DNA of 64,000 nucleotides from Brevibacillus fulvus (GTDB taxonomy: Bacteria; Bacillota; Bacilli; Brevibacillales; Brevibacillaceae): NCBI RefSeq assembly GCF_016908525.1, contig NZ_JAFBEB010000001.1:64501-128500 (forward strand), in the 5' to 3' direction. Under the pieces are notes generated by a model. The model was not told the origin of the DNA. It saw only the letters and a list, made by a program, of their open reading frames with translations, and did not search any database. The number at the start of each line of letters is the position of its first letter. Positions within the stretch are counted from its first letter, which is position 1. Both the position numbers and the translations under genes were made by a program. Positions 53,880 through 61,891 of this stretch are shown here, piece after piece.

Positions 53880-54134
53880 ATGACAAGCCCTTATCTTTGC
53901 CCTACCTGCAAATCAAACCGGATGCGCTTTACGATCATCGAGCAGATTCCGCATTATGTCCGTCTCCATCCGCAAACGGGCGAAATCGCCGCTGAACTGA
54001 CAGCCGAACAGCTTGATGCGTTTCACCAGCCGTACAAAGGAGAAGCATATTTGGTCCAATGCGGTGTTTGCGGCACGACTGAGCGTGAGGAACGCTTTGT
54101 GAAAATGGCGCAGCATCAAGAAGTCGGACGGTAA
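53880..54134 (+). CDS. Small zinc-ribbon protein
   Basis: 84 residues, ATG with CCGGAGGTG. Two CxxC pairs (LCPTC and QCGVCGTTEREER) would form a zinc ribbon around a central segment with HYVRLHPQTGEIAAELT. Family not recognised; Zn binding is inferred from the Cys pattern. Confidence 0.7.
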   Translation: MTSPYLCPTCKSNRMRFTIIEQIPHYVRLHPQTGEIAAELTAEQLDAFHQPYKGEAYLVQCGVCGTTEREERFVKMAQHQEVGR

Positions 54135-54141
54135 TGGACAA

Positions 54142-54174
54142 ACAGGCACGCTTTTGCAGCGTGCCTGTTTTTTG
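54142..54174. terminator. Terminator
   Basis: ACAGGCACGC/GCGTGCCTGT stem (54142-54151, 54159-54168) with TTTTT after it, between convergent genes. Confidence 0.85.
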
Positions 54175-54178
54175 CCCC

Positions 54179-54985
54179 TTAACGGCAGAAAATATGCTTG
54201 CCAATCCGCTTGACTTGCGGACGACTCCAAATCCAGGCCGAAGTGGCGGTATCCGGATTGAAATAATAGATGCATCCGTCGGTGGGGTCCCAGCCATTGA
54301 TCGCGTCGCGAACCGCTTTTTTCGCCCGTTCGTTCGGGGTCAGCCAGATTTGTCCGTCAGCCACAGCGGTAAAGGCCAAAGGTTCAAAGATTACCCCGGA
54401 AGGTGTATTGGGGAAATTGGGGTTGCGGGTGCGATTAAGAATGACAGAAGCGACAGCCACTTGTCCTTCGTACGGTTCCCCGCGCGATTCGCCATAAACG
54501 GCATTGGCCATCAATCGAATGTCGTTGTCAGAAAAACCGGTCGAGCGGCGAACGGTTGTCGGTTGCGCTGCAGCCTGCTGACCGCCGGGGGTGGCCGCTC
54601 CGGCCGTTCCACCGCCACCGCCGCGGTTTTGGTTTTGCGGAGCAACTCCCAGTTCCTCCGCTGTCGGCCGATACTGTGTTGTCGCATTGTACAGTTTTAC
54701 TTTCGTATCAGGACCGAGAACACCATCAACCGGCAGGCCAAATTCGTACTGAAAGTTGCGCAGCGCCCAATAGCTGCTCCAGCCAAAGGCGCCATCTACT
54801 TTTCCATAATAGAACCCCAGAAATTTTAATCTTCCTTGCATCTCCCGGACATCTTTGCCTGTCATACCGACTTCCAGCACCCGCTCGCTAAACGCGGCAG
54901 CAGGGGACGGAAGCATCATTGAGGCCGAGGAAGTGCAAAGAAACGCTCCCATGACCAGCAGCATTTTCCTCCAGAAAAGTTTCAA
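54179..54985 (-). CDS. sleB: Spore cortex-lytic enzyme SleB
   Basis: 268 residues, TTG start with AAAAAGGAGG. Signal peptide (about 1-31, ending PAAAFSE), peptidoglycan-binding domain with the VGMTGKDVREMQGRLKFLGF repeat (about 38-95), a Gly/Gln-rich linker (RGGGGGTAGAATPGG), and the hydrolase domain with catalytic Glu in MANAVYGESRGEPYEGQVAVA. A lytic transglycosylase acting on muramic-delta-lactam cortex during germination. The usual partner ypeB is not downstream. Confidence 0.95.
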   Translation of the reverse strand: MKLFWRKMLLVMGAFLCTSSASMMLPSPAAAFSERVLEVGMTGKDVREMQGRLKFLGFYYGKVDGAFGWSSYWALRNFQYEFGLPVDGVLGPDTKVKLYNATTQYRPTAEELGVAPQNQNRGGGGGTAGAATPGGQQAAAQPTTVRRSTGFSDNDIRLMANAVYGESRGEPYEGQVAVASVILNRTRNPNFPNTPSGVIFEPLAFTAVADGQIWLTPNERAKKAVRDAINGWDPTDGCIYYFNPDTATSAWIWSRPQVKRIGKHIFCR

Positions 54986-55122
54986 TGCTTGAACCTCCTT
55001 TTTACTCTTTCATTGGGGATATTGTGTCCCATTGTTACAAATTTCAGTTGCGGGCACGAGAGTAAATTTTTGGAGAGTTGCACATCACTAATCGTGAGTT
55101 GTAACAGAAAGGATGAGCACTT

Positions 55123-56760
55123 TTGAAAACACGGTTCGTCAGCGAATATTTGCTTGAGCAACTGGCAAGTTGGGGCGTGAAACGAATTTATGGGGTAACG
55201 GGTGACGCGATCTTACCCTGGATGGATGCGATGGGCAAGCAGACACAAATCGAGTTTGTTCAATGTCGGCATGAATCGGCGGCGGCGATGATGGCGTCCG
55301 CCGAAGCGAAATTGACGGGAAGACCCGCTGTCTGCACGGCTACCAGCGGTCCGGGAACGCTTAATTTGTTAAACGGATTGGCCGATGCCCATATGGACCG
55401 GGTGCCGGTCGTCGCGATTACGGGTCAGGTCGAAACACAAAAGCTCGGGGGAGATTACAAGCAGTATGTCCAACAGGAGCCGCTGTTGTCGGCGATCTCT
55501 CATTACAGCACGCTTGTTGCGCATCCGGAAGCGATTGGACCGGTGCTTCAGAAAGCTTTTATGATTGCCGCCACACGCAAGGGCGTCACCCATTTGGCGA
55601 TCAGCAAGGATGTATTTGGCAAATGGGTGAGCAGTCCGGTGGTAAACGTTCTTCCCGAAGTCCATCATCAAGTTCGCGCCCAGCGGATCGAATTGGAACA
55701 AGCGGCGGAAGTGATCGAGCGAGCGAAAAAGCCGCTCTTCCTGGCAGGAACCGGCGCACGCTCGGCGACTCGCCATTTGGCGCAGTTGGCCGATCAGCTC
55801 GGCGCGGGTTTGCTGTTGACCCTCGGTGCGAAGGGCGCCATTTCCGATTCGCACCCCGCTGTGCTGGGGGGCTTGGGGGAAGGAGGCAGCAAAGCTGGGC
55901 TGCAGGCATTATGGGATGCCGACTTGCTCGTCATCTTCGGTGCCAGCTGGTTTCCGCGTTCCCACATCCCGGCAGAACTGCCGCTGATTCAAATCGACGA
56001 AAATCCGGAAGCGTTTCATCATGATCCGAAACTCGTTCCGGTTACGGCGAACGTGGAAGAAGCGGTGACGTTTTTGCAAAAACGGCTGGAGCAGAAAAAA
56101 CCGGACAAAAACTGGCGCAGCAAGCTCATGCAGCTGCACCAACAATTTTGGCAGGAGACAGAAAATCTGATTCGACAATCGGAAGAAGAACAGGTCAAGC
56201 CGGAAACGCTGTTGGCCCGGTTGGGACAGATTACCCCTCCTGAAGCGATCGTGGCGCTCGACACCGGGGAGCATACGTTATGGTTTAACCGGGCTTTTCG
56301 GGCCATGAGACAAGTTCCGCTTTTTTCAGGAAAATGGCGGACAATGGGGTACGCACTTCCCGCTGCCATCGCGGCGCAATTGAATGAACCGGAGAAAGAA
56401 GTCGTGGCGATTGTCGGAGACGGCGGCTTGTTAATGAATGTCGGCGAACTGATGACGATTAAAGAACGGGGCTTGCCGATCAAGATCGTTGTCGTCAACA
56501 ACGGCACGCTGGGGCTGGAAGAGGTAAAAATGAAACAGTCAGGTTATGAACCGTTTGGCACACAGCTGGAGAACCCCGATTTCGTGCAACTGGCTACGGC
56601 GTTCGGCATAACGGCGCTGCGAGCCCGCACGGTTGGGGAACTGATGGAAAAACTGAACGAGCTGTTTGAGCTTCCGGGAGCGGCACTGTTGGAAGTTGTT
56701 TGCACGGCCCCCACCTTAACGAGATTGAAGCAAGATTTTATCTTTCAAAACCAAGCCTAG
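55123..56760 (+). CDS. Thiamine-diphosphate enzyme, pyruvate oxidase-like (YdaP type)
   Basis: 545 residues, TTG start with AAAGGATG. N-terminal Pyr domain (YGVTGDAILPWMDAM; catalytic Glu in CRHESAAAMMA near 50), central domain, and C-terminal PP domain with the TPP motif GDGGLLMNVGELMTIKERGL, then PIKIVVVNN. The whole resembles pyruvate oxidase/YdaP more than acetolactate synthase. Might make acetyl phosphate or acetate from pyruvate, linking with acetate permeases and the lactate monooxygenase-like gene. Confidence 0.87.
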   Translation: MKTRFVSEYLLEQLASWGVKRIYGVTGDAILPWMDAMGKQTQIEFVQCRHESAAAMMASAEAKLTGRPAVCTATSGPGTLNLLNGLADAHMDRVPVVAITGQVETQKLGGDYKQYVQQEPLLSAISHYSTLVAHPEAIGPVLQKAFMIAATRKGVTHLAISKDVFGKWVSSPVVNVLPEVHHQVRAQRIELEQAAEVIERAKKPLFLAGTGARSATRHLAQLADQLGAGLLLTLGAKGAISDSHPAVLGGLGEGGSKAGLQALWDADLLVIFGASWFPRSHIPAELPLIQIDENPEAFHHDPKLVPVTANVEEAVTFLQKRLEQKKPDKNWRSKLMQLHQQFWQETENLIRQSEEEQVKPETLLARLGQITPPEAIVALDTGEHTLWFNRAFRAMRQVPLFSGKWRTMGYALPAAIAAQLNEPEKEVVAIVGDGGLLMNVGELMTIKERGLPIKIVVVNNGTLGLEEVKMKQSGYEPFGTQLENPDFVQLATAFGITALRARTVGELMEKLNELFELPGAALLEVVCTAPTLTRLKQDFIFQNQA

Positions 56761-56822
56761 GCTCTTTATAATATAAGCAAAGAAGCAAGGAATGGGATGC
56801 CATCCGGTAAGGAGGGAGTTTC

Positions 56823-57161
56823 ATGGGGGAGTGGGCGCGTGGAAAGGTCAATATTGCCGATCATGTAATCGCTGTGATCGCTGCCAAGGCAGCGAAAGAA
56901 ATCGAGGGCATTACTATGCGATCAAGCGGGCTTTACCAGGATTTGACCAAGCGTGTCCAGGGAGGTGGATATGCGAAAGGTGTCAACGTCAAAATTACTG
57001 AAGGGAAAATCAGTCTGCTCTTTACGATATCCGTCCCCTATGGAACCGTGATTCATGATCTTTGCCGGTTGTTGCAGCAGACTGTGAAACATCAGGTGGA
57101 AGAGCTGACTGGTTTGCTGGTCGAAGCGGTAGATGTACGAGTCGAAGCGCTAACTTCATAG
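56823..57161 (+). CDS. Asp23/Gls24-family protein
   Basis: 112 residues, ATG with AAGGAGGGAG. VNIADHVIAVIAAKAAKEIEGI at the start and VKHQVEELTGLLVEAVDVRVEAL at the end are typical of the Asp23/YqhY/YloU family, linked to envelope or fatty-acid homeostasis. Confidence 0.9.
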   Translation: MGEWARGKVNIADHVIAVIAAKAAKEIEGITMRSSGLYQDLTKRVQGGGYAKGVNVKITEGKISLLFTISVPYGTVIHDLCRLLQQTVKHQVEELTGLLVEAVDVRVEALTS

Positions 57162-57166
57162 GCAAG

Positions 57167-57203
57167 AAAAAACAGCCAATCCCGACCAGGATGGCTGTTT
57201 TTT
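57167..57203. terminator. Bidirectional terminator
   Basis: AAAAAACAGCCA/TGGCTGTTTTTT (57167-57178, 57192-57203), between convergent genes. Confidence 0.88.
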
Positions 57204-57213
57204 ATCCCGTGAG

Positions 57214-58368
57214 CTAACCGCTTTGTTGCAGCTGCTCCATTGCTTTTTGCTTGCTGACTTCCCGTGAAACGCTCAGCAGGATTCCCGTACCGATCAGGCT
57301 GACCATCAGCGACGAACCGCCGTAGCTGATAAACGGCAACGGCACCCCGGTCAAGGGAATCGTTCCGGTAACACCGCCGATGTTGATCAATGCCTGAAAG
57401 CCAATCATCGTCACGGTACCAATGCCAACCAGGCTGGCGAACGTGTCTTTGCATCTTAAACAGATAAAGATGCCGCGAAGCAAATACATTAAATAGACAA
57501 GCAAAAAGACAATGGTGCCGATCAAGCCCAGTTCTTCGGCAATGATCGAAAAAATAAAATCCGTATGCGCCTCTGGCAGATACAGGTACTTCTGGATGCT
57601 TTTTCCATATCCGGCTCCCGATAGGCCACCATGTGCAAACGCATAAAGCGATTGAATCAAATGGTAGTTAATGCCGCGCGGATCTTCCCACGGATTCAAG
57701 TACGACAATATCCGGGAGAGCGCATGGGGGTGGAACAAGACGTAGAGCAGAAAAAACAGACAAAATACCGGGACGGTAAGCATAAACAGATGGAAAATCC
57801 GTGCTCCTCCGCATATCATCATGATACCGGCAATCCCCAGCAAAATGGCTGCAGACCCGAGATCAGGCTGAGCCATGATCAACAGGAAGAAGAGCCCTGT
57901 CACAACGAGCGGCGGAATCAGCCCTTTTTTAAAATTGCGAAAAGCTTCGCCTTTTTTGGAAATGATCGCCGCCAAATATAAGATCAAGCCCAGCTTGGCA
58001 AACTCGGATGGCTGAATACTGGCCGGTCCGAGCATAATCCAGGAGCGGGCCCCGTTAATTTTCGGTCCGATCATAAGTACCAGCAGCAATGAGACAAAGC
58101 TGAGAAAGGCAATCATCAAGAAGTGACGTTTGTAAAAAGAGAACGGAATATTCATGGCCACCAGCATGCCGATGAGCCCGATGCCTGCCCACATCAGCTG
58201 TTTTTTCACAAAATAGAGCTCGTCCCCTTTGCATACATCACATCCATAACCGGTGAAGCTGGTGAGCGCATAGATGGAGCTGGCACTTAAAACCATGGTG
58301 ATGCCAAAGCCGACTAACAATGCTGTCAACAGAAGTAATAAAAAGTCGGGTACGCCCCGGGATTTCAT
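57214..58368 (-). CDS. ftsW: FtsW/RodA/SpoVE-family peptidoglycan glycosyltransferase
   Basis: 384 residues, ten helices. Conserved regions: NGARSWIMLGPASIQPSEFAKL, PDLGSAAIL, PEAHTDFIFSIIAEELGLIG and the signature VTGTIPLTGVPLPFISYGGSS. Polymerises lipid II during division or, if SpoVE-like, for the spore cortex. FtsW is the best general label. Two Cys in an external loop (YGCDVCKGDE) are unusual for the family. Confidence 0.92.
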   Translation of the reverse strand: MKSRGVPDFLLLLLTALLVGFGITMVLSASSIYALTSFTGYGCDVCKGDELYFVKKQLMWAGIGLIGMLVAMNIPFSFYKRHFLMIAFLSFVSLLLVLMIGPKINGARSWIMLGPASIQPSEFAKLGLILYLAAIISKKGEAFRNFKKGLIPPLVVTGLFFLLIMAQPDLGSAAILLGIAGIMMICGGARIFHLFMLTVPVFCLFFLLYVLFHPHALSRILSYLNPWEDPRGINYHLIQSLYAFAHGGLSGAGYGKSIQKYLYLPEAHTDFIFSIIAEELGLIGTIVFLLVYLMYLLRGIFICLRCKDTFASLVGIGTVTMIGFQALINIGGVTGTIPLTGVPLPFISYGGSSLMVSLIGTGILLSVSREVSKQKAMEQLQQSG

Positions 58369-58435
58369 GGTTTCAACTCACCTCTCCACATGAAACAAAA
58401 GAGGGGAGTTCCCTCTTTGCCAGTGCCGCTGTCCT

Positions 58436-58780
58436 TTACAAAGCGGCCAATTTTTCATTTAAAAGTTGCAATTTGCGCTTTGCCGTTTGCAGCACATTGT
58501 CCGGAACTGGGCTGTCATAATCGAGTCCGTGTGGAAACAGATGTTTGCCCATGTAAGGCTCTTCCAATTCCAACAGTGTATGTGGATCTTCAATTTTGCC
58601 TTCCACGACATTGGCTTGGATACGCAGGTAATAAACGCTGCCTTTATCCTCCAATTTCAAATCGTATGTAGCGTGGTTATAATCCCAGGCCCAACGGACG
58701 AAACCAGCTTCGCTGGTATAATGATCCAGATCAGCCAGTAACACCTGCTTTGCTGCAATGCCCGTATCTTTGATAACCAT
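58436..58780 (-). CDS. yugN: YugN-like family protein
   Basis: 114 residues. GFVRWAWDYNHATYDLKLED and YYLRIQANVVEGKIEDPHT, with MGKHLFPHGLDYD near the end, match the YugN family of Bacilli. Soluble; function unknown. Confidence 0.85.
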   Translation of the reverse strand: MVIKDTGIAAKQVLLADLDHYTSEAGFVRWAWDYNHATYDLKLEDKGSVYYLRIQANVVEGKIEDPHTLLELEEPYMGKHLFPHGLDYDSPVPDNVLQTAKRKLQLLNEKLAAL

Positions 58781-58940
58781 TCGTTTGACCTCCTTGGCTA
58801 CTTGTCAGGTTCGATGTATTCGTTTGCAGGATCTGAGAAGTTCTGTATGTCGATGATTACTCTCTTATGATAGTAGGTTTTAGCAGGAAGTGCAATGCAT
58901 AACTGAAATCAGGATTATGATGTCCTGTGTTAAAGAAATA

Positions 58941-58949
58941 TGGTATAAT
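58941..58949 (+). promoter_or_regulatory. Extended -10 promoter of the toxin gene
   Basis: TGGTATAAT: a perfect -10 with TGn extension, so a poor -35 would be tolerated. The transcript would start near 58956 with a ~60-nt leader. Confidence 0.7.
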
Positions 58950-59016
58950 TTGTTAAAAGGACTAGAAAACTCCCCGGACGGGCGCGGCTAATCCCTCAAG
59001 GAAGGGGGAGATGCGA

Positions 59017-59097
59017 ATGACGGTTTACGAAGCGTTGAGTCTGATGATTGCATTCGGGACTTTGGTCGTAATCCTGGTGACGACAAAAAAGAAGTAG
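59017..59097 (+). CDS. Putative holin-like type I toxin
   Basis: 26 residues (MTVYEALSLMIAFGTLVVIL, then VTTKKK). GGGGGAG lies 6 nt before the ATG; an in-frame ATG at 59011 overlaps the ribosome site. One membrane helix with a Lys tail and the MTVYEALxLMIxFG start are those of the putative holin-like toxin group (Hol_Tox, related in type to TxpA/Fst). Its 3' end and downstream leader lie opposite a candidate antisense RNA. Toxicity is inferred from family. Confidence 0.82.
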   Translation: MTVYEALSLMIAFGTLVVILVTTKKK

Positions 59098-59232
59098 TCC
59101 CTTATGTGCCATTGGCGCATAAGACCTACTTCCCTTGTAAAAAGTGAGCTGCCCCATGTGGGGACCGACAGGGAGAAACATTGGCCATAAGGCGTTCGCG
59201 GCGCCTTATGGTCTTTTCTTCTCAGTGCTCAC
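59085..59232 (-). ncRNA. Candidate antisense antitoxin RNA
   Basis: Minus-strand promoter with extended -10 TGGTAATAT (TAATAT at 59239-59244); start near 59232. About 148 nt on, a hairpin (arms GAAGTAG...CTTATG and CATAAG...CTACTTC, 59091-59133) is followed directly by TTTTTT (59085-59090) inside the end of the toxin ORF. The RNA would overlap the 3' 135 nt of the toxin mRNA. A perfect palindrome CCCCATGTGGGG (59152-59163) offers a kissing loop in both RNAs. Confidence 0.65.
59183..59220 (+). terminator. Terminator of the toxin mRNA
   Basis: GGCCATAAGGCG/CGCCTTATGGTC stem (59183-59194, 59202-59213), 7-nt loop, TTTTCTT. Confidence 0.82.
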
Positions 59233-59336
59233 CACTATATATTACCATAAACCTACTAACGAAAGAATAGTTCTGTATGAAAATTTGCTGAAACGGTCAC
59301 AATACAAACGCTACTCACGAAAGGAGGAGACCGAAC

Positions 59337-59780
59337 TTGGCCAAAGTGGAAAACCGAACCTTGAGCCAGATCATGACCAAAGATGTGGCGACGGTTACAT
59401 TAAAGGATAATGTGTATGAAGTGGCGGTAAAAATGCGGGACTGGAATGTTGGCGTGATTCCCGTCGTTGATGAGAAAAACGATGTCATCGGCGTGATCAC
59501 CGATCGCGACATTGTGATTCGCGGACTGGCGGAAAAACGGGAAGGATCAGCAGCGATTTCTGAAGTAATGAGCCGTGACATCGTGCTGGGACGCCCGGAG
59601 ATGACCGTCGACGAAGCGGCCAAAATTATGGCGGAGCATCAGGTTCGTCGGCTTCCTGTCGTGGAAAATGGCAAATTGGTGGGGATTGTTGCCTTGGGAG
59701 ACATGGCTGTCCGTCAGGCGCATTTTGATGAAGCAAGCGACGCGCTGTCGGAAATATCCGAACCGGCTTCCCGCCACTAA
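59337..59780 (+). CDS. CBS-domain pair protein (YhcV-like)
   Basis: 147 residues, TTG with AAAGGAGGAGA. Two CBS domains (MTKDVATVTLKDNVYEVAVKM; MSRDIVLGRPEMTVDEAAKI) each with the (G)VITDRDIVIRG / GIVALGDMAV ends that bind adenosyl nucleotides. Likely energy-sensing; partner unknown. Confidence 0.9.
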   Translation: MAKVENRTLSQIMTKDVATVTLKDNVYEVAVKMRDWNVGVIPVVDEKNDVIGVITDRDIVIRGLAEKREGSAAISEVMSRDIVLGRPEMTVDEAAKIMAEHQVRRLPVVENGKLVGIVALGDMAVRQAHFDEASDALSEISEPASRH

Positions 59781-59792
59781 TCGAATGACGAT

Positions 59793-59830
59793 CCGCATTC
59801 GTTCTCTGGAGCGAATGCGCTTTTTTTTTG
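59793..59830 (+). terminator. Terminator after the CBS gene
   Basis: GCATTCG/CGAATGC stem (59795-59801, 59812-59818), then a nine-T run. Confidence 0.85.
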
Positions 59831-59927
59831 AAAAAGGCTGTCCGTTTCCTTTTTGGGCTCGGTCTGGCATGACATTTCTTTTGCGCGTGCATAGGCTGTT
59901 AGCGATAAGGAAAGGAGGGCCTTTGAC

Positions 59928-60026
59928 ATGGGCTTTTTTGATTCTTTTAGTCGGGACAATGAGGATTTTCTCTGGATCATTATTGTTGTTGTGGTACTGC
60001 TGTTTTTGTTCAGCGAGCGAGACTAG
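59928..60026 (+). CDS. Small single-helix membrane protein
   Basis: 32 residues (MGFFDSFSRDNEDF, then helix LWIIIVVVVLLFLF and SERD). The site AAAGGAGG is near-perfect, and a terminator follows at 60073. Layout resembles YjcZ-type sporulation peptides but the sequence is different. Not recognised. Confidence 0.68.
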   Translation: MGFFDSFSRDNEDFLWIIIVVVVLLFLFSERD

Positions 60027-60072
60027 CTGCAGAGGTTGCCAACTCAAATTTTGTGCGGATTATGCGATCAAG

Positions 60073-60097
60073 CCTTCACCAATGGTGAAGGTTTTTG
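60073..60097 (+). terminator. Terminator of the small gene
   Basis: CCTTCACC/GGTGAAGG stem with AAT loop, then TTTTT. Confidence 0.8.
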
Positions 60098-60190
60098 CTT
60101 TTCGCGGCGTTGCTGCTTCAACTTGCACGAATGCCGGCAAACCGTTACGATGTGGAAAGGAAGCGAAACAGAAAGGAAAGTTGAATTGGA

Positions 60191-60880
60191 ATGAGTCATC
60201 GAATAGCGAGATTGCTGCTCTTCTCCGCTTGCTTGCTCGTTGTCATCGGCTGCTGGGGCTGTTCGGCCAAACCGGCGATTCAGCCAAACGGAGAGATGAA
60301 AACAGAGGTGAAGCGGGTCGTTGACGGCGATACGTTTGAAATCTCCAACGGGGAGAAGGTACGGCTGATCGGTGTGGATACGCCGGAGACAGTAAAGCCC
60401 AACACTCCCGTCCAACCATATGGCAAGGAAGCCAGTGCGTACACCAAGAAGTTAATTGAAGGAAAACAAATATTGCTGCGCTTTGATGTGGAACCCCGCG
60501 ATACTTATCAACGGTTGCTGGCCTATGCCTATTTGCCGGATGGAACATTTCTCAACGAGAAACTTGTGCGGGAAGGGTATGCCCGTATCATGACAGTACC
60601 GCCAAATGTGGCCTATGCCGATCTCTTTTTGCAAGCAGAGCGCGAGGCGAGGGAACACAAACGCGGACTGTGGGGAGACGAGCAGCCGGACAAGCCGATT
60701 CAGGATGAAAAACGAGCGAACGAAGCGCAAGCCGGACTGATCAAAGGCAATATCAATTCCAAAGGAGAAAAGATCTATCACCTGCCTGGCAGCAAAGACT
60801 ATGACAAAACAAAAGCTGAAGTCTTGTTTCAAACCGAAGAGGAAGCAAAGGCAGCCGGGTTTCGCTCGCCGCGCCGCTGA
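60191..60880 (+). CDS. Thermonuclease-family lipoprotein
   Basis: 229 residues. Lipobox-type signal (LLVVIGCWGC), then a staphylococcal-nuclease domain (about 38-160): KRVVDGDTFEI, VRLIGVDTPET, catalytic Arg/Glu in RFDVEPRDTYQRLLAYAYL, and Arg in REGYARIM. The C-terminal 50 residues (IKGNINSKGEKIYHLPGSKD, then YDKTKAEVLFQTEEEAKAAG) are the small domain often found behind such nucleases. Probably degrades extracellular DNA. Confidence 0.92.
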   Translation: MSHRIARLLLFSACLLVVIGCWGCSAKPAIQPNGEMKTEVKRVVDGDTFEISNGEKVRLIGVDTPETVKPNTPVQPYGKEASAYTKKLIEGKQILLRFDVEPRDTYQRLLAYAYLPDGTFLNEKLVREGYARIMTVPPNVAYADLFLQAEREAREHKRGLWGDEQPDKPIQDEKRANEAQAGLIKGNINSKGEKIYHLPGSKDYDKTKAEVLFQTEEEAKAAGFRSPRR

Positions 60881-60942
60881 ATAAAACGGAAACATGTGGG
60901 GAACTCTAACAATGGAATACAATGCCAAGGAGTGACCCTTTG

Positions 60943-61353
60943 ATGAAGTTCAAAAAGTGGCAATTCGCCTTGTTTTACATTTTGGCGCTCAGCGTTTGTG
61001 CGGGCATTTACATGTATGCCACCCAAGCGGAGCCAACCGGGAGTACCGTCGACGTGCAGGCCGAACAAAAACCTGGTATGGAAGTGACGTATGCCTTGCA
61101 CGGCAAAGACTTGCATCTCCAATTAACAGTCACGAACTTCACCTTCTCTTTGGAAAATATGGGCAAAGAGAACAAAGCGGGTGAAGGGCATGTGCATCTT
61201 TATATGGATGGAAAAAAAGTGGCGAAAATTTTTGATCGGCAGTTTGTTTACAAAGATATTCCTGCCGGCCACCATGAGATGGTCGTGGAGTTGGCCAAAA
61301 ACAATCACGAATCGTACGGCATCAAGAAAAGCTTTCAAATCCACGTCCAATAA
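60943..61353 (+). CDS. Membrane-anchored beta-sandwich protein (YtkA/DUF4399-like)
   Basis: 136 residues, ATG 60943 with AAGGAGTGACC. One N-terminal helix (FALFYILALSVCAGIYMYA), then an extracellular domain with the GEGHVHLYMDGKKVAKIFDR and DIPAGHHEMVVELAKNNHE pattern seen in YtkA/DUF4399-type domains; the His residues suggest metal (copper) contact. Family placement is tentative. Confidence 0.75.
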   Translation: MKFKKWQFALFYILALSVCAGIYMYATQAEPTGSTVDVQAEQKPGMEVTYALHGKDLHLQLTVTNFTFSLENMGKENKAGEGHVHLYMDGKKVAKIFDRQFVYKDIPAGHHEMVVELAKNNHESYGIKKSFQIHVQ

Positions 61354-61369
61354 AAAAGCTCGAACACAA

Positions 61370-61402
61370 AAAAGCAGAGGAAGAAGGTTCCTCTGCTTTT
61401 CG
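61370..61402. terminator. Bidirectional terminator
   Basis: Perfect 13-bp stem AAAAGCAGAGGAA/TTCCTCTGCTTTT (61370-61382, 61388-61400). Confidence 0.88.
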
Positions 61403-61409
61403 CTAATAA

Positions 61410-61835
61410 TTATTGGGCAATGACGTGATAAACCGGCTGTTGGCCGTTATCCGGCAAGGCAATCACCAATGTTGGGTAGGTGATCACTTGCGTAGTCATC
61501 ATGCCTGGCTGCGGCTTTTGCTCGGCAACGGTAATTTGCCATTCACCGTTTGCCAGCTGATCCATCTTTTGCAGTTGCAGACTGTATCCGCCGGTCGGTC
61601 GTTGGCCCAAACTGATCACAAGATAAAATTTGCCATCAGCGCGAACGAGTCGATCGCCGCCGGATGGACGAAGCTGTTTCATAGCCTCCGTCACTTCAGC
61701 GGGATAAGGCCCCTTCACAATTTCATAAGCGGGGACTTGCACCGCGTGATGTTGCTGGTCATCGGCCAGCTGGGAAACAGGTTGCCCAAACAGCGCCAAA
61801 ACAGCGGACAAAAAGACCGTTTGAATCAAGTTCAT
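61410..61835 (-). CDS. Secreted PrcB-like domain protein
   Basis: 141 residues. Signal peptide (MNLIQTVFLSAVLALFGQPV) and a C-terminal domain with YLVISLGQRPTGGYSLQLQK, the PrcB_C signature. AGGAGG lies before the ATG. PrcB-type domains accompany secreted proteases or occur alone; role here unknown. Confidence 0.82.
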   Translation of the reverse strand: MNLIQTVFLSAVLALFGQPVSQLADDQQHHAVQVPAYEIVKGPYPAEVTEAMKQLRPSGGDRLVRADGKFYLVISLGQRPTGGYSLQLQKMDQLANGEWQITVAEQKPQPGMMTTQVITYPTLVIALPDNGQQPVYHVIAQ

Positions 61836-61891
61836 GTTCGTATAACCTCCTGTTGGTGGTTGAATTTAATCCGTTCAGGGAGTGATGCAGC

